From positions 1 through 64,000 of the forward strand of contig JACCKY010000045.1 in the NCBI GenBank assembly GCA_014236755.1: a DNA stretch of 64,000 nucleotides, in the 5' to 3' direction. Within the stretch, counting starts at the first letter, position 1, and each line of letters begins with the position of its first letter. The stretch comes from Candidatus Petromonas tenebris. GTDB taxonomy: Bacteria; Bacillota; Clostridia; Peptostreptococcales; Caminicellaceae. Below are positions 36,602 to 51,887 of the stretch, one piece after another. Both the position numbers and the translations under genes were made by a program. Under the pieces are notes generated by a model. It was not told where the DNA came from, searched no databases, and saw nothing but the letters and a program-made list of their open reading frames with translations.

Positions 36602-36686
36602 ATTATAGTTAAAGAAACGCAGCCTATACAAAAGTGTGGGCTGTCTTGTTTTTCCAAAAAAAGGTACAGAATTCCCCATGTAAATT

Positions 36687-36695
36687 TGATATAAT
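36687..36695 (+). promoter_or_regulatory. Extended -10 promoter candidate for the dCMP deaminase gene
   Basis: TG-A-TATAAT about 115 bases before the start. A weak terminator-like CAGCC...GGGCTG stem for upp lies just before it (about 36615-36655). Confidence 0.45.
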
Positions 36696-36808
36696 TTAAA
36701 GGAAATATGAATAAAATGTAGAAGATATTAATATATTAGTATTTTAGCCAAGGAGTAAATAACGGACCTTTAAGGATTGACTTCAGAGACTGTAAGGAGG
36801 ACAAATCT

Positions 36809-37249
36809 ATGCGCCCCAATTGGAACGATTACTTTATGGAAATGGCCGAGGTAGTAAAGACAAGGTCCACTTGTCTGAGAAGAAAAGTAGGTGCAGTTAT
36901 CGTAAAGGATAAAAGAATACTCACCACAGGCTATAACGGGGCACCGGCAGGAATCTCTCACTGTTTAGAAATAGGATGTTATAGAGAAAAAATGGGTATT
37001 CCTTCAGGAGAGAGGGCAGAGCTTTGCAGGGGGACTCACGCTGAGCAAAATGCCATAATTCAGGCTGCCTATCATGGAGTCAGCATCAAAGGAGCGACCC
37101 TCTACGTAACACTCCAGCCCTGTGTACTATGTGCCAAGATGATAATAAATGCAGGTATAAAGGAAATACACTTTAAGGGCGATTATCCCGACAAACTATC
37201 GCTTCAAATACTTAAAGAAGCAGAAATAAAGCTCATAAAATATGATTAA
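36809..37249 (+). CDS. dCMP deaminase (ComEB family)
   Basis: A zinc cytidine/deoxycytidylate deaminase, 146 residues. Zinc ligands and the proton shuttle are in T-H-A-E-Q-N-A and P-C-V-L-C-A-K. An insertion with C-L-E-I-G-C precedes them, as usual for dCMP deaminases. It deaminates dCMP to dUMP for thymidylate supply. Start ATG 36809 follows AAGGAGG. Although homologs are named ComEB, competence involvement is not implied. Confidence 0.9.
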   Translation: MRPNWNDYFMEMAEVVKTRSTCLRRKVGAVIVKDKRILTTGYNGAPAGISHCLEIGCYREKMGIPSGERAELCRGTHAEQNAIIQAAYHGVSIKGATLYVTLQPCVLCAKMIINAGIKEIHFKGDYPDKLSLQILKEAEIKLIKYD

Positions 37250-37336
37250 ATTTTTATTACAAAATGACAAAAAATTTTACTTTAAGATAAATTTGGTGTA
37301 AAATATCTTAGCAGGATAGCATGTACATAGTAAATA

Positions 37337-37501
37337 GGTTACAAGTCGCAGATAATAGGAGATAAGATATAGCAATGGGTTACGGGCCACAAGAAAGACC
37401 CTAAAGAACGACCAGGATTTGCCAAGATCCAAGAGCTAAGAACTAAGAGCTAATCAGGGCTACCAACTACGAACTACCAAAGCGTCGAAGACGCCTTTGT
37501 T
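37337..37501. repeat. Heptamer repeat arrays with CGTC/GACG hairpin before tagO
   Basis: GGTTACAAGTCGCAGATAAT, GGGTTACGGGCCACAAGAAA, GCCAAGA...GCTAAGA-ACTAAGA-GCTAATC, AACTACG-AACTACC, then AAAGCGTCGAAGACGCCTTT immediately before the ribosome binding site. Confidence 0.85.
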
Positions 37502-37516
37502 GAAGGAGCGTTAAAT

Positions 37517-38575
37517 ATGACCAAAGTTATTTTGCCTATGATCATAGCAGCTATGGTAAGTTTTATATCAACTCCTTTAGTAAAAAAGTTAGCCCACAAA
37601 GTAGGGGCAATAGATATACCTAAAGACGATAGAAGAGTTCATAAAAATCCTATTCCAAGATTGGGTGGTCTTGCCATCTATTTAGGATTTCTGATAAGTG
37701 TAATACTATTTTTGGAAATAGACAAGGCAATAGCAGGGATGCTATTTGGAGCATCAATTATTGTTGTTATGGGAGTTATTGATGACATTAAATCTCTACC
37801 AGCCAAGGTTAAACTGGCTATACAGATTATAGCTGCCTATATACTTATCAAATTTGGAGTGAGGATTGACTTTGTTTCTAACTTTTTAGAATCTGGAGAG
37901 GTTGTAAAATTAGGAATATTAAGTGTACCAATAACCATATTTTGGATTGTAGGTATAACAAATACCGTAAACTTAATAGATGGATTAGACGGATTAGCGG
38001 CAGGAATATCAACTATTGCAGCTATAACATTGGCCTATGTTGCCCGTGTCAATACTCCTCTTATACCAAATGGAGCGGAGACTGCAGTTTTAACTTTAGT
38101 CGTAGCAGGTGCTTGTATAGGATTTTTACCCTATAACTTTAATCCAGCTAAGATCTTTATGGGAGACACAGGGTCACTGTTTTTGGGATACATCCTGGCA
38201 GCTATATCTATCAATGGAAGTATCAAGGGAGCTACAACCCTTGCAGTAGTAGTGCCAGTCTTAATACTTGGCCTTCCCATATTTGATACCACCTTTGCAA
38301 TTGTGCGAAGAGTGTGTAGCGGAAGACCTATTATGGAAGCTGACAAGGGGCATCTGCATCATAGACTTTTATCTATAGGGCTGTGCCAAAAGAGGGCAGT
38401 ACTAGTGCTCTATCTTATAAGCTCCATGCTTGGACTGAGTGCAGCCTTCCTACTCAATCAGAAATATGTAAACAGTGCCATAATGTTGGTTATTACGGCA
38501 ACTCTTGTAGTTATACCAATCAATCAAACATGGATGAGAAAGGAAAAAACTACAAATACCAATAACAAAGAATAA
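37517..38575 (+). CDS. tagO: Undecaprenyl-phosphate GlcNAc-1-phosphate transferase (TagO/WecA type)
   Basis: Polytopic membrane enzyme starting a wall glycopolymer by moving GlcNAc-1-P to undecaprenyl phosphate. It has V-H-K-N-P-I-P-R-L-G-G, the Asp pair G-V-I-D-D-I, N-L-I-D-G-L-D-G-L-A, F-M-G-D-T-G-S-L-F-L-G and the terminal H-L-H-H-R-L loop. About ten helices, 352 residues. RBS AAGGAG. mnaA follows, consistent with teichoic-acid-like polymer synthesis. Confidence 0.9.
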   Translation: MTKVILPMIIAAMVSFISTPLVKKLAHKVGAIDIPKDDRRVHKNPIPRLGGLAIYLGFLISVILFLEIDKAIAGMLFGASIIVVMGVIDDIKSLPAKVKLAIQIIAAYILIKFGVRIDFVSNFLESGEVVKLGILSVPITIFWIVGITNTVNLIDGLDGLAAGISTIAAITLAYVARVNTPLIPNGAETAVLTLVVAGACIGFLPYNFNPAKIFMGDTGSLFLGYILAAISINGSIKGATTLAVVVPVLILGLPIFDTTFAIVRRVCSGRPIMEADKGHLHHRLLSIGLCQKRAVLVLYLISSMLGLSAAFLLNQKYVNSAIMLVITATLVVIPINQTWMRKEKTTNTNNKE

Positions 38576-38577
38576 AA

Positions 38578-38605
38578 GCCAAGGACAATCCTTGGTTTAT
38601 TTATT
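38578..38605 (+). terminator. Terminator after tagO
   Basis: CCAAGGA / TCCTTGG stem with a 3-base loop, then TTTATTTATT. Confidence 0.7.
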
Positions 38606-38652
38606 ATGAAATTTCACCAATAATATTTTGAAAACAATATTTTGTATCACAA

Positions 38653-38712
38653 AAGGTAACAGGTGATAAAAGCTAAAAATGGGTCACCGGTTACCGGGTA
38701 CCGGTCACCGAA
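38653..38712. repeat. GGTNACN heptamer array before mnaA
   Basis: GGTAACAGGTGATAAAAGC, then GGTCACC-GGTTACC-GGGTACC-GGTCACC. It can fold back on itself because GGTNACC is nearly palindromic. Confidence 0.8.
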
Positions 38713-38738
38713 AAGACCCGAAAGGAGACGGGAGAAAG

Positions 38739-39863
38739 ATGATAAACAACAGTAATCTAAAAATAATGTCCATCTTCGGTACCAGACCAGAAGCCATAAA
38801 GATGGCACCTGTAGTCAAAAAATTAGAGGAAGCAGAGGGTATAGAATCTATAGTTTGCGTAACAGCACAGCACAGAGAAATGCTAGATCAGGTCTTGAAT
38901 CTCTTTAACATAATCCCTAAGCACGACCTAAATATAATGAAATCGGGACAAAGCCTCAGCGAGATTACCTGTAGGGCCCTTATGGGTTTGGAGAAAGTTA
39001 TAAAAGAAGAAAAACCCCATATGATATTGGTTCACGGAGACACAACTACCACCTTTGCTGGAGCTTTGGCAGCCTTCTATGCCCAAGTAAAAGTAGGGCA
39101 TGTCGAAGCGGGACTGAGAAGTGGAAATATGTACTCCCCGTACCCCGAGGAGATAAATAGAAGCCTTACTGGAAGGCTTGCACACCTTCACTTTGCGCCG
39201 ACGGAAGGCAATAAAGAAAACCTGCTTAGGGAAGGGATAAATCAAAAAAATATAGTCCTTACGGGAAATACTGTAATAGATGCACTACTAAGCGTTGTAG
39301 ATGATAAATACAAATTTGATATAGATTTACTGAACAAGATAGACTATGAAAACAAAAAAGTAATCCTTCTGACCTCCCATAGACGTGAAAATTTGGGACA
39401 ACCTATGAAAAACATTTTTACAGCGGTAAAGGAAGTAGTTATAAAAAATAAAGATGTAGAAGTAGTATTTCCGGTACATCTGAATCCAAAGGTGAGAAAA
39501 ATAGCCCATGATATACTGAAGGACATAGAAAGAGTACATCTTATTGAGCCCCTCGACTATGAACCCTTTGCAAATCTTATAAATAAATGTAAAATCGTGC
39601 TTACAGATTCCGGGGGCATACAGGAGGAAGCCCCTGCCCTTGGAAAACCCGTACTAGTATTAAGAACAGAAACAGAAAGACCTGAAGCCGTTAAAGCTGG
39701 TACAGTAAAAATAGCGGGAGTAGAAAAAGAAGATGTATTTAGACTTACCGATGAGCTGCTAAATAATAAAGAAGAATATAATAAAATGGCAAATGCAGTA
39801 AATCCTTACGGCGACGGAAGAGCCTCAGAAAGAATAGTAAAAGCCATCAAAGAATATTTTTAA
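38739..39863 (+). CDS. mnaA: UDP-N-acetylglucosamine 2-epimerase (non-hydrolysing)
   Basis: Interconverts UDP-GlcNAc and UDP-ManNAc. It has I-F-G-T-R-P-E-A-I-K-M-A-P at the start, H-G-D-T-T-T-T-F-A-G, H-V-E-A-G-L-R-S and D-S-G-G-I-Q-E-E-A. ATG 38739 gives 374 residues, the usual size. The frame upstream to 38679 is translated heptamer repeat and is rejected. Confidence 0.95.
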   Translation: MINNSNLKIMSIFGTRPEAIKMAPVVKKLEEAEGIESIVCVTAQHREMLDQVLNLFNIIPKHDLNIMKSGQSLSEITCRALMGLEKVIKEEKPHMILVHGDTTTTFAGALAAFYAQVKVGHVEAGLRSGNMYSPYPEEINRSLTGRLAHLHFAPTEGNKENLLREGINQKNIVLTGNTVIDALLSVVDDKYKFDIDLLNKIDYENKKVILLTSHRRENLGQPMKNIFTAVKEVVIKNKDVEVVFPVHLNPKVRKIAHDILKDIERVHLIEPLDYEPFANLINKCKIVLTDSGGIQEEAPALGKPVLVLRTETERPEAVKAGTVKIAGVEKEDVFRLTDELLNNKEEYNKMANAVNPYGDGRASERIVKAIKEYF

Positions 39864-39904
39864 AGGCAGGTAACGGGTTATAACATCCAGCCCCAACATT
39901 TAAC

Positions 39905-39986
39905 TAAAAAAGGAGAAAGACTTAGCTGCAAAACTATGTAAAGGGGGACCAAAATCATGTTTTGCAGCTTATCCTTCTCCTTTTTC
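39905..39986 (+). terminator. Long terminator hairpin after mnaA
   Basis: AAAAAGGAGAAAGACTTAGC... pairs with ...GCTTATCCTTCTCCTTTTT, and GCTGCAAAAC with GTTTTGCAGC, around a loop of about 25 bases. Confidence 0.8.
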
Positions 39987-40097
39987 ATATCTAATTATTT
40001 GCAAAAAAAATCTCCTTTATACATAAAAAATAAAAAAACTAATAGTTATTTTTTTAACAATATAGCGACATGTGTTCCAAATATTAACACCTATTAG

Positions 40098-40180
40098 AAG
40101 GACCCTAAAGATCGACCTTAACCGAGTAGCGAGTAACGAGTGGCGAAAAGCCAATTTACACGGCCCTAGAAGTTTTGACC
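40098..40180. repeat. Heptamer repeat array upstream of the atp operon
   Basis: GACCCTAAAGATCGACCTTA then CCGAGTA-GCGAGTA-ACGAGTG-GCGAAAA-GCC. The remaining 39987-40448 is AT-rich with no gene. Confidence 0.75.
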
Positions 40181-40385
40181 TTGATTTTATCAACCTAAAA
40201 AAACAATTTTGATGATTTTTTAAATCACTAAAACAGCTAAAATACTTATTTCAAAGCATAAAAAAAACTTTAACTGCAAATCATAAGAAGGAAATTGTGA
40301 GTTTATGTCGAAATATAATATTTATAGATAATTACAGGATTGTAATATATTTAACAATAATGTCATAAAAATATATTATTATACT

Positions 40386-40393
40386 TGTATAAT
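40386..40393 (+). promoter_or_regulatory. Possible atp operon promoter (-10 only)
   Basis: TATAAT at 40388-40393 in an AT-rich leader, 56 bases before the first atp gene. No convincing -35 hexamer is found at normal spacing. Confidence 0.35.
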
Positions 40394-40448
40394 ATTTTGA
40401 AATATTATAAAATTTTATATGGAGTGATTTTTAGGAGATAATAAAAAT

Positions 40449-40679
40449 ATGGGCGAGCAGAAATTTAAGATGTATGAAAATTTAGTCTATTTAGGTCATA
40501 TAGGCATGATGATGATACTCCCCATACTTGGAGGAGTATATGCAGGAAATTTTTTAGATAAAAAGTTAGGTACAGGAAGCCTATTCTTCTTTATCTTCAT
40601 AGGTGTAGGTGTTTTTACAGCTTTTTTGAATCTTTATAGAATTACAATGAAGGGAATTAACAAAAATAAAAGGAAGTGA
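40449..40679 (+). CDS. atpZ: AtpZ/AtpI-family small membrane protein
   Basis: A 76-residue protein with two hydrophobic helices (about 12-33 and 44-64) separated by the G-N-F-L-D-K-K-L-G-T-G motif of the AtpZ/AtpI group. Genes of this type head atp operons; AtpZ has been linked to cation transport and AtpI to c-ring assembly. RBS AGGAGA. It ends five bases before the next gene. Confidence 0.85.
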   Translation: MGEQKFKMYENLVYLGHIGMMMILPILGGVYAGNFLDKKLGTGSLFFFIFIGVGVFTAFLNLYRITMKGINKNKRK

Positions 40680-40684
40680 AGTAG

Positions 40685-41091
40685 TTGGGTTTAACCCGTG
40701 ACTTACAGATAAAAGTAGCAAAATGGGTGCTTATCGTAGATTTTATTTTAATAATAGCATCCCTAATTTTTTTTAACGACCCTATAGGATGGATTTTAGG
40801 GCTTGTGTTTGGAGGGCTCATTGGCATTTTAAACTTTATGGAGCTTGGAAGAACCCTTGAAACTGCCGTAACTATGAATCCACGCAGGGCACAGGCTTAT
40901 GCGGCATCAAAATACTTTTTAAGATATATAATAACAGGCATAGTAATACTTATTTCGCTAAAGGCAAACTATATAAATGCATTGGGGACCGTAATAGGTC
41001 TTCTGCTAGTTAAGTTTGTAATCATTTCTACAAATTTGTTTAATGATATGGAGTTCTTTAAAAATATCTTCAGAAGAAAGGAGGAAGACTA

Positions 41092-41092
<1 letters not shown>
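40685..41092 (+). CDS. atpI: ATP synthase subunit I
   Basis: A 135-residue protein with four hydrophobic segments, ATP_synt_I family, thought to help c-ring assembly or Mg supply. TTG 40685 follows GGAAGTGA. The stop overlaps the atpB start by one base (TAATG), so the two are coupled. Confidence 0.85.
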
Positions 41093-42796
<1,704 letters not shown>

Positions 42797-42862
42797 GATT
42801 AGTCGGAGATGGTATGCCCATCTCCTCATTTCTGGATATCGTTTTGTAAAGGAGGCTACTAG

Positions 42863-43372
42863 ATGCTTAAGGCTGGATTAGTAGAACTTAGTTGGACATT
42901 TTTCTTTCAGATCATAAATACATTTATACTTTTTCTAATACTTAAAAACTTGTTATTCAAGCCTGTTACGGAGTTCATGTCAAACAGACAAAAGGGAATA
43001 GAAGAATCCCTGAATGAAGCTCAGAAGAAAAATCAAGAGGCTGAAAATCTAAAGGAAGAATATTTGACTAAGCTGAGTGGTGCAGAAGAAGAAGGAAGAC
43101 AGATAGTTAAAGATGCTGCTAAGAGGGCTGAAGAAAGGGCAAACGAGATACTAAAGGCTGCTGAGAAGGAAGCTGAGCAGATTAAAGAAAGAGCAAGCCT
43201 TGATATTGAAAGAGAAAGAAAGAAGGCTATTAACTCCCTCAAGGACGAAATAGCTTCTATTTCTATGATGGCAGCTTCTAAGCTCATAGAAAAGGACCTG
43301 GACGAATCAGGACATAAGACCCTTGTTAAGAAGTTTATAGATGAGGTAGGGGAAACAAGATGGCAAAATTAG
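42863..43372 (+). CDS. atpF: ATP synthase F0 subunit b
   Basis: 169 residues: one N-terminal membrane helix (about 8-28) and a long charged coiled coil forming the peripheral stalk. RBS AAAGGAGG. Overlaps atpH by 13 bases. Confidence 0.93.
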   Translation: MLKAGLVELSWTFFFQIINTFILFLILKNLLFKPVTEFMSNRQKGIEESLNEAQKKNQEAENLKEEYLTKLSGAEEEGRQIVKDAAKRAEERANEILKAAEKEAEQIKERASLDIERERKKAINSLKDEIASISMMAASKLIEKDLDESGHKTLVKKFIDEVGETRWQN

Positions 43373-43902
43373 TATCGAAAGCTTACTCCGAGGCCTTGTT
43401 TGAAGTAGCATTAGAAGAGAATAAGACGGATCTATTCTTGGATGAACTTCAGTTTGTAGTAGACACATTCAAGATGTATCCGGATTTTTATGAACTTTTT
43501 AAAAGTCCCTTAATTAAGGTTGACGAAAAAAAGAAAATAATCTCTGAAATTTTTGGAGACAAACTAAGCGACGAAATGAACAACTTTCTTAAAATAATTC
43601 TAGACAAAAGAAGAGGCTACTATATAGAACAGATCAAATGGGAATTCGAAAAGATGGTTAACCATCACAAGGGAATCATTAAGGCGGTTGCAGTAACAGC
43701 CGTTCCTCTAAGTGATGAAGAGAAAATGAGTCTACAAGAAAAACTGTCAAATGTAACAGGAAAGAACATAAAGCTAACAAATGAAATAGATCAAAACCTT
43801 TTAGGTGGAGTTTTAGTAAGAATCGGTGACAAAGTTATCGACGGTAGCATAAAGGGTAGACTAGAAGAGATGAAGGAAAGTCTATCGAAAATCATAGTGT
43901 AA
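43360..43902 (+). CDS. atpH: ATP synthase F1 subunit delta
   Basis: 180 residues, OSCP/delta family: Y-S-E-A-L-F-E-V-A at the N-terminus, helical domain, and C-terminal L-L-G-G-V-L-V-R-I-G-D-K-V-I-D-G-S. It starts inside the end of atpF. Confidence 0.95.
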   Translation: MAKLVSKAYSEALFEVALEENKTDLFLDELQFVVDTFKMYPDFYELFKSPLIKVDEKKKIISEIFGDKLSDEMNNFLKIILDKRRGYYIEQIKWEFEKMVNHHKGIIKAVAVTAVPLSDEEKMSLQEKLSNVTGKNIKLTNEIDQNLLGGVLVRIGDKVIDGSIKGRLEEMKESLSKIIV

Positions 43903-43919
43903 GAGATAGGGGTGAATAG

Positions 43920-45446
<1,527 letters not shown>

Positions 45447-45490
45447 TTCCAAAAACCTAGTGCCCATGTGGCTGCGGGAGGTGAAGGTAT

Positions 45491-47931
<2,441 letters not shown>

Positions 47932-47943
47932 GGAGGTGAACAA

Positions 47944-48354
47944 ATGGCATCAACTTTCCAACTTGAAGTAGTTACTCCCGACAGAAAATTTTTCGAAGAT
48001 GAGGTAAGTATGGTTACGGTGAGAACTACAGAAGGAGATGTTGGTATACTGAAGGAACATATGCCGATGGTTGCTCCCCTCGATATAGGAGTAATAAAAA
48101 TAAAGCAAAAAGGTAAAACTGTAATGGCTACCTGTGCCGGAGGTTTTGTAAGTGTAGACGAAGACAAAACCACTATCATAACCGATGCGGCAGAGTGGCC
48201 AGAAGAAATAGACATTGCAAGAGCTGAAGCTGCGGCTAAAAGGGCCGAAGAGCGAATCAATCATGGCGACGCGAAGGAAATAGACGTAGTAAGAGCTCAA
48301 ATAGCACTAAACAAAGCCCTTAACAGACTTAGGGTAGCAAAAGATGATGATTAA
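47944..48354 (+). CDS. atpC: ATP synthase F1 subunit epsilon
   Basis: 136 residues with the beta-sandwich (Q-L-E-V-V-T-P-D-R-K-F-F, G-D-V-G-I-L-K-E-H-M-P) and the C-terminal helical hairpin. RBS TGGAGGTGA precedes ATG 47944. It is the last gene of the operon. Confidence 0.95.
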   Translation: MASTFQLEVVTPDRKFFEDEVSMVTVRTTEGDVGILKEHMPMVAPLDIGVIKIKQKGKTVMATCAGGFVSVDEDKTTIITDAAEWPEEIDIARAEAAAKRAEERINHGDAKEIDVVRAQIALNKALNRLRVAKDDD

Positions 48355-48356
48355 AT

Positions 48357-48402
48357 AAAAAAACAGGACAAGTGGAATTGTTTCACTTGTCCTGTTTTTT
48401 TA
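48357..48402 (+). terminator. Terminator of the atp operon
   Basis: Perfect stem AAAAACAGGACAAGTG / CACTTGTCCTGTTTTT with a 10-base loop and T tail. Confidence 0.95.
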
Positions 48403-48619
48403 TTTAAAAATATAAAAGTAAATGCATATTAAAAAAAATCGTGGCAATACTGTAATTGAAGAGGAATGAGACAGCTGCTAAATATGATTTTCAGTCCCCC
48501 TTTGCATATTTGCAGCTCCATCTCTTCCTTTAATTGTTTTAAAGAGAATTTACAATTTATAGTAGAGATAATAATAAATGGTTGGGCTCAAGAAGACGTT
48601 AACCACTAAATGACCTTAG

Positions 48620-48668
48620 AGACTTTGACCCTAAGCGATTAGCGATTAGCGGTTAGCGAAAAGCTAAA
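48620..48668. repeat. Heptamer array before ywmB
   Basis: GCGATTA-GCGATTA-GCGGTTA-GCGAAAA-GC, with a CCTTAGAGACTTTGACCCTA lead-in. The preceding 48403-48619 is AT-rich with no recognised feature. Confidence 0.8.
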
Positions 48669-48683
48669 AAAGAGGTGATGGAA

Positions 48684-49433
48684 ATGTTTAAAAAAACATG
48701 CGCTTATATTTTCGTGTTTATATTAACTCTATTCAATATACTTGGCAGTACTGCAAATGACGATATAAAACTTATAAAGCCTGAAGAGGCAGTAAAGAAA
48801 GCATTTGCGGAATCGAAAGCCGAAATATTAGAAACAAATATCAATAGTCACATTACACTTAAAAATGAACTAATAACAATTGACAATGGCAAAAAAATAT
48901 GTAAAGATATTTCAGAAAGGCTAAATATGACTGAAGTATCTATAAAAGAAGATGCAAATGAGAACTTTTTACAGATTACATTAAGGGGGCTAATTGCGGA
49001 AGGAGTACATGGAACCCTAATAGTTCAAAGCTCGAGATTCGGAGATTTTAAAGAAAGTAATATAGTCCTAGATATTATTAGTACCAATGGGGAATATGAT
49101 TTAGGAAAAATATGTGATAAAATAAGAGAGGTATTATCTATTTATGGCAAAGCTAAGCTCAATATAACCCTAACAGGATACTATGATAAATACGTTGATA
49201 ACAAAAACTTGGAAAAGAAAATAAAAAGCATGATGAAGTCAGTAGAAGCTAAAGAAATAGAGAGAGCGAAAACCGATGATTTTATAAGCATTACAGGATA
49301 TACACCAAGTATAAAAGAGTATATAAACGTTGTGGGCAAAAAAGCAAACATCAACATAGCAGGAACATATAACGAATATGCAGGCAGAACAGAGATACTG
49401 ATCGGAACACCACTAATCGTACTAGAATACTAA
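48684..49433 (+). CDS. YwmB-like secreted protein
   Basis: About 249 residues with a signal peptide (hydrophobic residues about 5-20, ending near G-S-T-A-N) and an alpha/beta domain of the YwmB / TATA-box-binding-protein-like fold. Family assignment rests on size, the pattern I-T-L-R-G ... L-N-I-T-L-T-G, and the position between atpC and murA, where Bacillus has ywmB. ATG 48684 fits RBS AGAGGTG (48671-48677). Function unknown. Confidence 0.7.
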   Translation: MFKKTCAYIFVFILTLFNILGSTANDDIKLIKPEEAVKKAFAESKAEILETNINSHITLKNELITIDNGKKICKDISERLNMTEVSIKEDANENFLQITLRGLIAEGVHGTLIVQSSRFGDFKESNIVLDIISTNGEYDLGKICDKIREVLSIYGKAKLNITLTGYYDKYVDNKNLEKKIKSMMKSVEAKEIERAKTDDFISITGYTPSIKEYINVVGKKANINIAGTYNEYAGRTEILIGTPLIVLEY

Positions 49434-49565
49434 AACAATGGTAATTTAAGGTAAACGCAATTATTTTAAAAATCATGCAGGAAAAATAACAATCTATGTA
49501 GAAGTGTTTGTATGGCGTATTTTTATGCTTAAGAACTTAAACTTTTTTTTAATAAATTGCAGTTT

Positions 49566-49816
49566 AGGAACAGGTTACAGGTGACGGGACATAGGATAAA
49601 GGTAATAATGAATAATTAATAGATAATAAGCAATAAATGCTCTAAATTTACTAAGGACTAAGAACTAGGGACTAATTAACAAATGACCGAGAGTCTGCCC
49701 CGAACCGAGTAGCGAGCGGCGAAAAGCCAATAGCAATAACCAACCCTAAAGAATAACTTCATATGCTACCAACTACTAACTACGAACTAACAAATGCGTC
49801 GAATACGCCTTTGTTT
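49566..49816. repeat. Heptamer repeat arrays with GCGTC/GACGC-type hairpin before murA
   Basis: GGTTACAGGTGACGGGAC, ACTAAGGACTAAGAACTAGG, CCGAGTA-GCGAGCG-GCGAAAA-GCC, AACTACT-AACTACG-AACTAAC, then AAATGCGTCGAATACGCCTT. The hairpin ends about 15 bases before the murA ribosome binding site. Confidence 0.85.
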
Positions 49817-49846
49817 TTACAACTAAACATAAAAGGAGGATAACAG

Positions 49847-51133
49847 TTGCCAAAGATCATTGTTAAAAAAAGTGGACCATTAAAAGGAACAGTTAAAGTT
49901 AGCGGCGCAAAAAATTCCGTGTTACCCATAATGGCAGCGTCCTTACTGGCCCAAGACAAATGTACCTTGGAAGAGATACCTGGTTTAAGGGATGTTGATG
50001 TTATGGCGGAAGTTTTAACCTCCCTAGGTTCGGATATAAAAAAGAATTCCGATGGAATATTGGAGATCAACTCAGCTAAGATAGATAATTATGAAGCACC
50101 CTATGACCTTATAAAGAAAATGAGAGCATCTTTTTTGGTAATAGGCCCCCTCTTGGCGAGAATGGGTAAAGCAAGAGTATCACTGCCGGGAGGATGTGCC
50201 ATAGGAGCTCGACCAATAGATTTGCACCTGAAAGGACTGAGTGCCTTAGGAGCAAAGATAAACCTAGGTCATGGCTACGTGGAGGCTACTGCAGATAAAC
50301 TGATAGGAGATAAGATTTATCTTGACTTCCCCAGCGTAGGAGCTACAGAAAATATCATGATGGCGGCTTCAATGGCGGAAGGGCAAACTATAATACAAAA
50401 TGCAGCCGAAGAACCGGAAATAGTAGATCTGGCAAACTTTTTAAACAGCCTCGGAGCAAATATAAAGGGAGCTGGAACTGATACTATAAAAATACAGGGA
50501 GTAAAGGAACTGGGCGGCTCTAAACATACTGTGATACCCGATAGGATTGAAGCAGGTACATATATGGTAGCCGCAGCAATAACTGGTGGAGATATAACAG
50601 TAAAAAACGCTCTGACAGATCACTTGAAACCGATGATAGCCAAACTAAAGGAAGCAGGAGCAGAGATTGAAGAAAACGGAGACCATGTAAGGGTAAGGGC
50701 CGCAAATGGAATAAAAGCAATAGACGTTAAGACCCTTCCATATCCGGGGTTCCCAACGGATATGCAGTCCCAGTTTATGGCTCTCCTCAGCGTGGCACAG
50801 GGAACAAGTGTTATCATAGAAACGGTATTCGAAAACAGATTCATGCATGTAAGTGAGCTCAACAGAATGGGTGCAAATATCAAGATAGAAGGACACAGCG
50901 CAGTTGTTCAGGGAGTAAAAGCTCTAGAAGGAGCTCAGGTTAGGGCTACGGACCTAAGAGCTGGAGCAGCCCTCATACTGGCAGGTTTAGTAGCGGAAGG
51001 CCAAACAGAAATAAGCGACATTTACCACATAGATAGAGGTTATGTAGAAATAGAAAATAAGCTCAAAAGCTTAGGAGCGAATATTGAAAGAATAGAAAAC
51101 CATGGAAATGACAGCGATTATGAGGACTTATAA
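49847..51133 (+). CDS. murA: UDP-N-acetylglucosamine 1-carboxyvinyltransferase
   Basis: First committed step of peptidoglycan synthesis. 428 residues with K-V-S-G-A-K-N-S at 17-24 and the catalytic Cys117 in [10 protein letters not shown], so the enzyme should be fosfomycin-sensitive by family knowledge. TTG 49847 follows AAAGGAGGA. murA-spoIID-spoIIQ-spoIIID-mbl is the usual clostridial order. Confidence 0.95.
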   Translation: MPKIIVKKSGPLKGTVKVSGAKNSVLPIMAASLLAQDKCTLEEIPGLRDVDVMAEVLTSLGSDIKKNSDGILEINSAKIDNYEAPYDLIKKMRASFLVIGPLLARMGKARVSLPGGCAIGARPIDLHLKGLSALGAKINLGHGYVEATADKLIGDKIYLDFPSVGATENIMMAASMAEGQTIIQNAAEEPEIVDLANFLNSLGANIKGAGTDTIKIQGVKELGGSKHTVIPDRIEAGTYMVAAAITGGDITVKNALTDHLKPMIAKLKEAGAEIEENGDHVRVRAANGIKAIDVKTLPYPGFPTDMQSQFMALLSVAQGTSVIIETVFENRFMHVSELNRMGANIKIEGHSAVVQGVKALEGAQVRATDLRAGAALILAGLVAEGQTEISDIYHIDRGYVEIENKLKSLGANIERIENHGNDSDYEDL

Positions 51134-51177
51134 ATAATGACTCATGATAATATTATCTTAAAATTAATATAAACAAA

Positions 51178-51221
51178 CAAAAAATGTGTCGAGATTAATC
51201 ATCAATCTGGCACATTTTTTT
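51178..51221. terminator. Bidirectional terminator
   Basis: AAAAAATGTG...GAGATT pairs with AATCT...CACATTTTTT; A and T runs on both sides serve murA (+) and the coiled-coil gene (-). Confidence 0.8.
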
Positions 51222-51222
51222 A

Positions 51223-51504
51223 TTATTTTAATAATTTTAATTTTATTTCTTGATTTTCAACTTTATCAGTTAATCTATCTATTTTATCTCTGATTTCATT
51301 TATTCCTTCAATGCTCTGCTTATAGCCATCATAGAGGGCATTAATGTGATCTTTTAATTCATTTTCCATTCTAACTATGTTATTTTCAAGTTTTTTTATA
51401 TCGCTTTTAGTAGCCATAATATCATCTTTAGTAGCCATATTAGTTTTCATTTCCAACAGTTCAGCATACATTTTTTCCATTAAACTAAACATCTTCTCAT
51501 CCAT
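51223..51504 (-). CDS. Small coiled-coil protein
   Basis: About 93 residues, almost wholly predicted coiled coil, with heptads such as L-E-N-N-I-V-R-M-E-N-E-L and I-R-D-K-I-D-R-L-T-D-K-V-E-N-Q-E. A short repeat M-A-T-K-D-D-I-M-A-T-K-S-D-I lies near residue 25. ATG 51504 is chosen because GTGGAG stands nine bases upstream. A second protein of the same build is at 59045. No function is known to me. It is the only minus-strand gene in the sporulation/wall region. Confidence 0.7.
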   Translation of the reverse strand: MDEKMFSLMEKMYAELLEMKTNMATKDDIMATKSDIKKLENNIVRMENELKDHINALYDGYKQSIEGINEIRDKIDRLTDKVENQEIKLKLLK

Positions 51505-51706
51505 AAAAATCAACTCCACATGTTAATTTAACATTATATGTAAATTATTATACCACGAAAAAATATTACCAAACAAGTGCTAACAATCTCCAAAAAGATA
51601 CTATTTCCCGGGAAATACGACAAATTACTCACTGCCCAATTTTTTTATCATATTTCCCTTTCACGCAACATAAAATGTATAAGGCTTGTATAGAGAAAAA
51701 GCTGAT

Positions 51707-51869
51707 AATTAGTCCTTGGTTCTTAGCCCTTAGCTCTCAGCAAATTAGAGGCAGCCGTTTTTTACTATTCGCTATTCGGTTAGGATCTAGCTTTCAGGTG
51801 CAGGTGAATCGCTATTCGGTAACAGGTTACTGGTCACCCGTAACCCGTCACCGGTCGCCCGTTACCTGC
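51707..51869. repeat. Heptamer arrays upstream of spoIID, reverse orientation
   Basis: TTAGTCCTTGGTTCTTAGCC-CTTAGCT, TCGCTATTCGGTTAGGATC, then GGTAACAGGTTACTGGTCAC and CCGTAACCCGTCACCGGTC. These are complements of the families seen elsewhere. 51522-51706 is AT-rich with nothing recognised. Confidence 0.8.
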
Positions 51870-51887
51870 ATAAAAAGGGGGAAATAT

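Noticed and set aside
38679..38738. N-terminal extension of mnaA
   Set aside because: It is encoded by the GGTNACC array and has no ribosome binding site; ATG 38739 gives the family length.
51675..51887. N-terminal extension of spoIID
   Set aside because: The open frame is translated heptamer repeat; the normal start with ribosome binding site and membrane anchor is at 51888.
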